From Miscanthus floridulus (Eukaryota; Streptophyta; Magnoliopsida; Poales; Poaceae): 64,000 nt of DNA. Within the stretch, counting starts at the first letter, position 1. The number at the start of each line of letters is the position of its first letter. Below, in pieces: positions 55,840 through 64,000 of the stretch. The DNA is taken from contig NC_089593.1 of assembly GCF_019320115.1 (NCBI RefSeq), positions 10,550,386 through 10,614,385 of the forward strand, written 5' to 3'. Under the pieces are notes generated by a model that did no database searches, had not been told where the DNA came from, and saw nothing but the letters and a program-made list of their open reading frames with translations. The position numbers were made by a program, and so were the translations under genes.

Positions 55840-56176
55840 GTGTAGGTGAGCTACAAGACCGGTGAAAGTCATTGGGTTATTGATAGTGGTTGCACATAAC
55901 ACATGACCGGTGATCCTCGTATGTTCACCTCACTAGATGAAGAAGTAGATGGACAAGAAAGAATCACATTTGGAGATAATTCTAAGGGCAAAGTTAAAGG
56001 ATTGGGCAAAGTGGCAATATCAAATGATCATTCTATCTCAAATGTGCTCTATGTTGCTTCATTGAGCTTTAACTTGCTATCCGTTGGACAATTGTGTGAT
56101 CTTAGCTTCCAATGCTTGTTCACCGAGAAAGAAGTTGTTGTATCTAAGAAGGATGATGATCAAGTGATATTCAAAT
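55840..56176 (+). pseudogene. Protease of the SIRE element
   Basis: Copia-type aspartic protease with active site WVIDSGCT (near 55876) followed by a TAA in place of the next residue, then HMTGDPRMFTSL, FGDNSKGKVKGLGK and FNLLSVGQLCD. A stop ends the frame at 56176. Confidence 0.85.
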
Positions 56177-56202
56177 GATTTAGATACAACAACCTATACT
56201 TA

Positions 56203-57027
56203 GTGGATTTCACCTCCGAAGATGCTAACTTGAAAATATGCATATTCACCAAAACAACACTTGGGTGGCTATGGCATATAAGACTTGCTCATATTGGGAT
56301 GAGATCACTCAAGAAGCTAATGAAGAATGATTTGGTGAGAGGGTTGGAGGATGTGAAGTTTGAGAAGGACAAACTTTGTAGTGCATGTCAAGCCGGCAAG
56401 CAAGTTATAAATACTCATCCAACAAGAGCTTTTATGTCAACCACAAGAGTGCTAGAACTCCTTCACATGAACTTATTTGGACCAACAACATACAAGAGTT
56501 TGGAAGGAAATCTTTATTGTCATGTGATTGTTGATGACTATTCAAGATACACATGGGTATTCTTCCTTCATGACAAATCTGAAGTTGCATCTTGCTTCAA
56601 GAAGTTTGCCAAGAGAGCACAAAATGAATTTAAAGTGAAGCTAAAGAAGATTAGAAATGACAATGGGAAGGAATTTGACAACACAAATATTGAAGCCTAT
56701 TGTGATGAAGTTGGGATCAAGCATGAGGTCTCCGCAACATATACTCCTCAACAAAATGGTGTAGTTGAGAGAAAGAACCGGACATTGATCACTCTTGCAA
56801 GAACAATGCTAGATGAGTACAACACCTCCGAAGTTCTATGGGTAGAAGCTATCAACACCGCATGCTATGCATCCAACCGCCTATTTCTTCAAAAGTTCCT
56901 TGGCAAGACACCTTATGAGTTGCTCAATGGGAAGAAGTCGGACGTCTCTTTCTTTAGGGTGTTTGGTTGCAAATGCTACATCCACCTTCTTCATCAAGTG
57001 TGCCACAAGATGGTGATAAAGATGTGA
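56203..57027 (+). pseudogene. Integrase of the SIRE element
   Basis: The zinc-binding domain (WHIRLAHIG ... CSACQAGK) is followed by the DDE core. The Asp is in CHVIVDDYSRYTWVFF, the Asp in RNDNGKEFDN and the Glu in QQNGVVERKNRTL, all present. The frame is open over 274 codons. After RVFGCKCYI the sequence jumps to an unrelated short tail. The segment normally following (K-x-R-K-L-x-K-F) is missing, which indicates a deletion in the integrase C-terminus. Confidence 0.88.
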
Positions 57028-57113
57028 GAGTAGAAAATGAAGATACTCATGTCTCCCATGATCAAATGGTGGTATAATCACAAGATATTGATGCTCCATA
57101 ACCTCCTCCTCAA

Positions 57114-58197
57114 GTGGTCAATAAAAGAAATACATCTCTACTACAAGATCATCCACAAGATCTCATCATAGGGAGTTCATCAAAGGGTGTAATGACTCGC
57201 TCACAAAAACTTACTTTATTTATTGCTTATCACTCTTTTGTCTCTTTCTTAGAGCCTACTAAGATAGAAGAAGCTCTTCAAGATCCGGATTGGATAAATG
57301 CCATGCATGAAGAGTTAAACAACTTCACCCACAATGAAGTTTGGACTCTTGAAGAGCGGCCAAAAGGTGCAAGAGTCATTGGAACAAAGTGGGTGTTCCG
57401 CAACAAGCAAGATGATCAAGGTGTAGTTGTGAGGAACAAGGCAAGACTAGGGGTTCTCTCAAGTTGAAGATTTGGATTTTAGAGAGACCTTTGCACCAGT
57501 TGTAAGACTAGAAGCCATTTGTATCCTCCTTGCATATGCATCACATCATGACATGAAACTATATCAAATAGATGTGAAAAGTGCATTTTTAAATGGCTTT
57601 ATTAATGAACTAGTCTTTGTTGATCAACCTCCCGGGTTTGAAGACCCTAGATATCCTAATCATGTTTATAGGTTGTCCAAGGTGTTATATGGGCTTAAGC
57701 AAACCCCAAGAGCTTGGTATGAGCGTCTTTGGGACTTCCTTATTGAGAAGGGCTTCACCATTGGGAAGGTCGACACCACACTATTCACTAAGAAGCTTGA
57801 TGGACATATCTTTATTTGTTAAGTGTATGTTGATGATATCATCTTTGGATCATCAAATGAAGATTCTTGCAAAGAGTTTGGTGAATTGATGTCGAAGAAG
57901 TTCGAGATGTCAATGATTGGAGAGCTTACATTCTTTCTTGGTTTTCAAGTCAAGCAAATAAGAGAAGGGATTTTAATCTCTCAAGAGAAATATACGAATG
58001 ATCTTTTGAAGAGATTCAAGATGAATGAATGTAAGCCAATCATGACACCAATACCAACTAATGGACATCTCAACCTAGATGAGGGAGGTAACACGGTTGA
58101 TCAAACTCTCTACCGCTCTATGATTAGTAGCTTATTATATTTAACCACATCTAGGCTTGACATCATGTTTAGTGTATGTATGTGTGCAAAATTTTAA
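57114..58197 (+). pseudogene. Reverse transcriptase of the SIRE element
   Basis: Motifs in order: ALQDPDWINAMHEELNNF, GTKWVFRNKQD, ETFAPVVRLEAICILLAYAS, YQIDVKSAFLNGFI, PPGFEDP, KVLYGLKQTPRAWYERL, and the catalytic YVDDIIFGSS (YVDD at 57826-57837) intact. A frameshift/stop lies near 57465 and a TAA at 57820-57822 just before YVDD. Then come ELTFFLGFQVKQ and a stop near 58195. Confidence 0.88.
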
Positions 58198-58783
58198 GCT
58201 AATCCTAAGGAAACTCATTTAATTTCCATTAAAAGAATCATTAGGTATCTTAAGCACACACCAAGCATTGGCCTTTGGTATCCCAAAGGAGCTATATTTA
58301 AATTAGTTGGCTATTCCGATTAGGATTATGCCGGTTGCAAAGTGGATAGAAAAAGCATATCCAGAGGGTGCCATTTGCTTGGTAGATCACTAGTGTCTTG
58401 GTCCTCCAAGAAACAAAATAGTGTGGCTTTGTCCACCGCCAAAGCAGAATACATTACCGCGAGTGCTTGTTGTGCACAAATTCTTTACATGAAATAAACT
58501 TTGCTAGACTATGGTGTAGTTCTAGAAAAAATATCTATTTTGTGCGACAATTAAAGTGCGGTAAAACTTATAAATAATCTGGTTCAACACTCTCGCACCA
58601 AGCATATAGATATCCGCTATCACTTTCTTAGAGATTATATTGCAAAGAATGATATTTCATTAGAAGGTGTAAGGACCGAGGATCAATTGGCGGATATCTT
58701 CACTAAACCGCTAGATGAGGCGACTTTTTGTCAATTGTGGAATGAGCTCAATGTGCTTGATTTTAGTAACTTCACTAAAAGAT
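58198..58783 (+). pseudogene. RNase H of the SIRE element
   Basis: Continues in frame with RYLKHTPSIGLWYP, GYSD-stop-DYAGC, SWSSKKQNSVALSTAKAEYI, then TKHIDIRYHFLRDYI and QLADIFTKPLDEATF, ending TAG/TGA near 58783. These are the usual copia RNase H landmarks. At least three stops. Confidence 0.85.
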
Positions 58784-60242
58784 GAGCTTGTGTTGTCCCC
58801 TACATTGCATTGTAATATACAATATGTTTACTTTATGGCAATGCACATAGGGCTTATCTAACATGGTTAAGATAACCGTCGTAAAGCATGTGAAGAAGCT
58901 TAACCTTGGATCAAACTTGACAAGCAACTAGATTTACTTTCAAGTATTGCATTGCATATGCATGAATGTTGCTTTGTTGTTTATCTTTGATTGCCCTCTT
59001 ATTGCCTATTTTCTTAAAAAGAATTATAGCCTAAGACAAAATATTTTAATTTTTTTTGAGAGTTTGAGAGAGATCACTCACATCAGTCCCAATTGGTGTT
59101 TATTTGGATTTTATTAGAGTTGGGACTTGATTGGAAACAGGCAGCACGAAGGACTTTGAAGATTTGCTAGAAAAAGAGTGACCGGACGCTGCACCGGACT
59201 CTGAAGTCCCACGTCCGGTCAGTTCACAGGAGGTGAACTGCTGCTGAGAAGGAGTGACTAGATGCTGAAACAGTGTTTTCCTAGTGTCCGGTTAGATTTG
59301 GATCTAGCGTCTGGTCGATCGAAGACGAAGGAGACTGCTTGCACCGGACTCTGGCTGCGTCCGGTCGGGGTTCACCGGACACGTCCGGACGCGGTTCCAG
59401 GGGTTTTGGACCTCTCTGGAATCAACCGGACGCTAGGTGGCAGCGTCCGGTCGCTGCCACCGGAGCGTCCGGTCAGTAGAAAACGTGCGGGAATCTAACT
59501 CTTTTCTCCGTTTCCTTTTCTAATCCGCTGGGGGCCACCATAAATTGCCGCGTGTGTTTGACCTAATCCTATTCCGCATCCTCGCCATGTCGACATCGCC
59601 CGAGCCGCTGTCTCCAGCACCGCCCTGCTCGTGCCGCTGTGGCTCTGCTCCACGGTGCCTGCCTGTAGCTGCACCGCCTTCCACGCCCGCGCCACCGTCT
59701 CCAGCGCCGCCGCCGTGCCGAGCTCTACCTGCACAGTTCCCACGCTGTCGCCGCTTGTGCCCTAGCACCACCTCTAAGCTCGCACACATCACTGCTCCTA
59801 GTGCTGCCTCTAGTCTGTGTCGCCATGCCCTAGGTCACCAAGACCGTGTCTCTGCTCCCCGCACTTGAGCTGAATTACTCACTGTCAGCGCCGTCAGCTT
59901 CATCCAGTGTCGAGTTGCGACGTTGGAACCCTAATTGCTGTCTCGGTGGTTCCCCGATCCATTCCTATTCTCGTCGTTTCGCTGATTCATTAGGTAGCAA
60001 GCCCTCATTTTCAATATCATTCATAATTGCTTGCTTCCTAGAATTTATATCTTTACATATATTGTATTTATTTGCATATCCTATCTATTCTATCGTGCAG
60101 CGAGTTGGTGCCATTGTGGTTCTATTTGCAGTTGTCAGTCAACTCAGGGCCAAGCTCGCAAGTATGGATCGAGGCCAAGCCTCTGAAGTGACAACTGATA
60201 GTTGATTCTTGTCAGGGCAGTTGTTCCTTTCAGCTTCATTAG
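58784..60242 (+). other. Spacer between RNase H and the env-like ORF
   Basis: Noncoding. Contains a second internal array of CCGGACG motifs (59175-59480) and a C-rich stretch (59580-59870) with a Pro/Ser/Cys-rich frame of no recognised domain. A TTGTTCCTTTCAG acceptor-like sequence ends 10 bases before the env-like ATG, compatible with a spliced subgenomic mRNA. Confidence 0.5.
59175..59480. repeat. Internal array of CCGGACG motifs in the SIRE element
   Basis: About ten copies of the CCGGACG/CGTCCGG core, the same motif as in the LTR U3 region, placed just upstream of the env-like ORF. Confidence 0.8.
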
Positions 60243-62760
60243 ATGGCTCATGTCAAGAATGTTGGAGGAGGTCCTGATGATGAGGATCTGAGGCCCCTAC
60301 CTCGCTAGTTTACAGATGCAAAAGGCAAGGCAATGAAGAAGTGCAAGTACCCTGATGTAGATACAGCGAGAGTAGCCACAATTGTAGAGGCCGCAGAGCG
60401 CGCAGAGAGAGGAGGAGCTCGGAGTGGTGTTGTTATTGCAGATCAGCTTTCTCCATCTACGAGGGCTGCACTTGAGTAGGTTCAGCGCCGTCATGGTGAT
60501 CCAACTGGGACCCTCATGGTTGGAGGATGGCATGTGGCTATTGATGAGAGTCAGCCTCAGGGGGAGTCATAGCAGCAGCCATAGCCAGCAGAGCAGACTC
60601 AGGAGGGAGAGCAGGCCAAGGAGACAGAGCAGGCACCTTAGCCATAGCTTTGCCGCTCTAGTCGTACCCGTGCTCTAGTCACACCGGGGTTAGAGACATA
60701 GTGGAGGGGTTCACGTCCATCGCCTAGACCACAGGGTCCGCCTCTAGTGACTCACTTAGATTTGAGGGCCGCCACGGCCAAGCAGGTGCAACAGCTTAGA
60801 TTTATGGACTTTGAGCAGTGGTTTCCACCGAGGCGGGATGGGTGTGCTTCATAGGGTTTCTATACACCTCTGCTAGAAGATTTTTATAATGCATATCTTA
60901 ACAGTGGAGTAATATTCAGATCTCAGAGGGTGTGTAACATTGAGACCATTGTAGCAGTAGCTAGAGAGCATATTCGCCCTTACCTATCTTACCTGCTAGG
61001 GCTGACAGATTTACTTGGATGGACAGGCCTATATGTTCCATCTTGGGTCTATCAGTTCTATGCTACACTCTAGATTGACCCGCAGCACAGATTTATACAC
61101 TTTGCATTCAGAGGTAGAGATTATAGACTGACGAGCACTAGGGTCAAAGAGATACTCAGGCTTCAGAGCAGCCCGTCCGGCTACATGAGGTTTGCTATGG
61201 ACAGATAGCCCCCCAGACGCCCTCATGGCGGTATGGTGCCCCCTACAGATCTAGTCCGCCATTGCTTCATAGAGCCATTCGACGAGGGGTCTAGCAGGAC
61301 ACCCAATGATCTCACTCCCACTACTAGAGTGCTTGATGCCATTATGAGGAGGACACTGCTTCCGAGGATGGGGTATCGTGAGGACTTGACTCGCATATAG
61401 TTATGGTTACTGAACACTCTGATGCAGTAGATAATGTTTGATATTTGGGATCTTCTTCTATCAGAGATGGAGGATACTATTGTAGAGGGGTTTAGGGGTC
61501 ATAGGCAGCTGCCATATGCTCACTGGATTATATTCCTAATCCACATGGCAGTTACTGTGAGGCCTCCAGAGATGCTGGCAGAGTATAGTGGTGCTACTAT
61601 AGAGTTTCCTACATACAACATGACTCAGATGATCCGACATAGTGCAGTAAGGATACCCAGCCAGCCGAGCCGATGTCCAGAGGTGCCAGAGACTGCAGCT
61701 CAGTAGGATGAGACCATCAGGAGCATAGCAGCTATAGAGGAGGAGCAGCTTGATACTTAGCAGGAGGGGATTATTGTGAGCGATCCCAGTGACAGCTCAA
61801 ATGATGACTACCAGCCTATTCCTCAGATGCCTCCACGACGACATGACCATGAGTTTGGTAGCTCCAGTTCAGCTCTATCTGCACCATAGACTAACCCCGC
61901 TATCCTTGTCATACTTGAGCGGATGAGGTAGAATCAGGCTCGCCAGGCTTAGGAGACAGCTACCACTTTTGCTCAGTTTTAGACTAGGTAGGATGAGTTC
62001 CAGCGATAGCAATAGGTGATCCAATAGCAGCAGCAGGCTATACAGCAGCAGCAATAGGCCATGCATCAGCAGCAGCTCCTCATGCAGCAGCAGCTCCTTG
62101 GATTTATACAGCATGTTGTGACAGCTATTAGGGCTCCACTGCCACAGTCTTTGCCCAGCTAGGTCAGCCTGCCACCACTTCTATGACTCTAGCTTTATAG
62201 CCTAGTGGGCTTCAAAGTTAGGGATAGCCACCAGCATAGTTTGCTTCACCTATAGAGCAGGTGTCCTAGTGGTTTACCTCGCCATTGTTAGCCCCATAGT
62301 TCACACCTCTTCAGACGGGCTTCACACCAGCTTAGACTTCCTCACTACTAGTGCTAGATACCTCAGTCTCTAGAAGTCTTGGAGCGACTTTCAGTGAGTT
62401 GACAGGGCAGCCTACTCTGCCATATTTGCATGTCTCAGGTCCTTCTACAGTTGCATCTATTATCGGGACTATAGAGACGCTCCCTTCTTCTGTTGCATCA
62501 TCAGAGCCGCCTGCTTCAGTGATACATGCACAGTCTACGGCCGCTCCAGTCTCTGATCCGGCCTAGACTGCTTCAACATCGCTTCTAGCTACATAGGGTT
62601 AGACAACTCAGAGCTCAGGGTCAGATGATGATGGCACACAGTTCTAGCTTGCTCCTCATACCTCAGCGCCCAACTCGCCCGCTGTAGCCCTACCGATCGA
62701 CCCTTAGGTTTTAGTGTTTAACGCTAAAGGGGAAGAGGGATTGAGTATGTTAGATTTAGG
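60243..62760 (+). pseudogene. Env-like ORF of the SIRE element, broken almost only by TAG
   Basis: The ATG at 60243 opens a frame that stays in phase for about 640 codons to 62162, with 24 in-frame TAG and no TAA or TGA seen. Near 62165-62185 the reading shifts by one and continues, again with TAG stops, to about 62760. Content: an acidic/Gln-rich start, a conserved middle (FEQWFPPRRDGC, HIRPYLSYLLGLTDLLGWTG, HFAFRGRDYRLTSTRVKEIL), then a Gln-rich coiled-coil-like segment (61920-62110) and a Ser/Pro/Thr-rich tail. It matches by position the env-like extra ORF of SIRE elements. I see no confident signal peptide or fusion peptide; envelope function is unproven. Confidence 0.7.
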
Positions 62761-63179
62761 AGGAGCGACTTAGGGGGAGCTTAGTATTCTATTATATTTG
62801 GTGTTTATGTGTGATACACTATTATGCATTCGTGTGTTTACTTTTATGCATCAAACTATATTTATGTGATAGTGATATCTACGCGATCGTGATATGTGAC
62901 ATGTGTGCTCTCTACTTTGAATCTCTTATATGTCATATCACTAGTGTTATGCTCATTTGCTTTGCTTCTACATTTTACTCCGATGCAAATGAGCTTTATT
63001 ACTTGTACTCATGCTTATTTCATATCTTTTGAGTACATCATGTTGGCTTGGGTCATATAAGCTTGCCTAACTCTTTTGTTCTTATTGTCAAAAGCTTATA
63101 TGAACCAAGCATGTTAAAAATCTCAACTCTTTTATATACTCGAGGTGGTATTGTCATCAATCACCAAAAAGGAGGAGAT
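62761..63179 (+). other. 3' noncoding region and polypurine tract of the SIRE element
   Basis: AT-rich sequence ending in AAAAAGGAGGAGAT (63166-63179), the polypurine tract that primes plus-strand synthesis, directly before the 3' LTR. Confidence 0.8.
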
Positions 63180-64000
63180 TGAAAGCTTTTAGGCCCCTAG
63201 TTGGGTTTCGGTGATTAATGACAATACGTGATTACTATGACTAACGTGTATTTTGTAGAGGCAATTAAGTTAGGTCATGGTAATGGAGATCGATTGGGCT
63301 ATCATGGTGGTCATGCCCCTATGATGGAAATCATTTCAGTTTTCAAAGGATGGACGACAAGGTTAAGGATGGACTAGTTCTAAGTGTCGATTGGAGTTGA
63401 AGAGACACTTAGAGTAGTTTAGGACTTTGTTTTTCCTTTGGCCGTACTATTAAGGGGGTATGGACAGGTAGCTTGACCTAGGTGAGTCTAGTGAGTTAGG
63501 TGTGATGTAGACTTGCCAAATCTAGCACTAGGTAGCTCCAAAATAGCCCTTAGATCCATTGGAGCAACTTCATTCATGTATGATCGAGAGTTGGAAGTGA
63601 ATGGAGGCTCAAATACTGACCGGACGCTGGTGCAGAGTCCGGTCAGTTCATTTGATCAAGGTGAAGTCGTCTGGAAGTGACCGGACGCTGAGAGGTGAAG
63701 TGAACGAACGCTGACTCCCAGCGTTCGGTCGACTCCAGTAAGGTTCCAGAGAGGGAAAATCACGACCGGATGCGTCCGGTCACCACTTAAACACTGGAGT
63801 TCGGGGAGAACTGACCGGTGCGTCCGGTCAACATGACCGGAGCGTCCGGTCACCCTACAGAGGTACATAATGGTTCGTTTTTCAGACATGCTTATAAATA
63901 CTTCCTCCATTCGTGTGTGTGGGTACTTTTGCTCATTCCAACAGCTGAGAAACACCTTTGAGAGTGCCAAGAAGAGCAAGGTCCTAGTGAGGTGATTAAG
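63180..64000 (+). repeat. 3' LTR of the SIRE element, cut by the window end
   Basis: Starts TGAAAGCTTTTAGGCCCC and aligns with the 5' LTR from 51924. It has visible substitutions and small indels: it lacks part of the CCGGACG-containing stretch near 63775. A TATAAATA occurs near 63893. The divergence suggests an older insertion. Confidence 0.9.

Larger units (their letters stand above)
51924..64000 (+). mobile_element. SIRE/Maximus-type Ty1/copia retrotransposon with env-like region, 3' end outside window
   Basis: Order: 5' LTR, initiator-Met primer site, gag, protease, integrase, RT, RNase H, long spacer, env-like ORF, polypurine tract, start of the 3' LTR. Integrase before RT is Ty1/copia; an extra ORF between pol and the 3' LTR is the mark of the SIRE lineage. 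Every coding part has stops and the integrase-RT spacer is shortened, so the copy is inactive. The 5' flank is GTAAG (51919-51923); the right target duplication is beyond the window. Confidence 0.9.

Overview
The window is nuclear DNA of a grass, most likely a panicoid/Andropogoneae species such as Saccharum, Miscanthus or Sorghum relatives. The evidence is Tat- and SIRE-type LTR retrotransposons, CACTA elements with TTTGCCGAGTG subterminal repeats, Stowaway MITEs, T-tailed SINEs, and GC-rich grass genes (DUF4220/DUF594, DUF1218, apyrase). The species call is inference; the family-level call is firm. Most of the sequence is nested transposable elements. I see no rRNA or functional tRNA gene and no prokaryotic operon.

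Layout. 1-7802: a decayed Tat-lineage Ty3/gypsy element on the minus strand, with its 3' LTR beyond the left edge. It seems to sit inside another gypsy LTR (7803-9476), followed by the 3' end of an Athila-like element (9477 to about 11200). 11399-13952: an intronless DUF4220/DUF594 gene with a late frameshift, directly downstream of that LTR. 15503-17059: a Mutator-like element with a perfect 9-bp target duplication. 17503-21858: a Helitron with a textbook 3' hairpin and CTAG end. 21873-26538: a complete non-autonomous LTR element (5-bp target duplication) holding two tandem arrays. 26544-30905: AT-rich spacer with a Stowaway MITE and a 0.93-kb tandem duplication.

30906-41871 is the most unusual part. 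It is an apyrase (GDA1/CD39) pseudogene in which successive insertions and duplications can be read in order. A CACTA element lies after codon 5 (target duplication GTG). A SINE and a MITE lie in intron 1. A 355-bp tandem duplication copied exon 2. A Pack-MULE carrying fragments of a UDP-glycosyltransferase and a patatin-like phospholipase inserted 11 bp from the acceptor of the second exon 2. A 3.85-kb tandem duplication then joined the CACTA interior to the captured patatin exon, so exon 1 is now present twice and exon 2 three times.

43411-47237 is a second CACTA element interrupted by an odd unit of two copia LTRs facing opposite ways. 47464-48279 is a DUF1218 membrane protein gene (minus). 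48863-51923 holds a SINE, a gypsy gag/LTR fragment, a Stowaway MITE and a truncated gypsy LTR. 51924-64000 is a SIRE/Maximus-type Ty1/copia element (5' LTR, primer site, gag, protease, integrase, RT, RNase H, env-like ORF, polypurine tract, start of the 3' LTR). Its env-like ORF is interrupted by at least 24 in-frame stops that are all TAG.

The functional gene candidates are few: the DUF1218 gene (with a doubtful exon 1) and the DUF4220/DUF594 gene (frameshifted). Everything else of host origin is pseudogene or transposon-captured.
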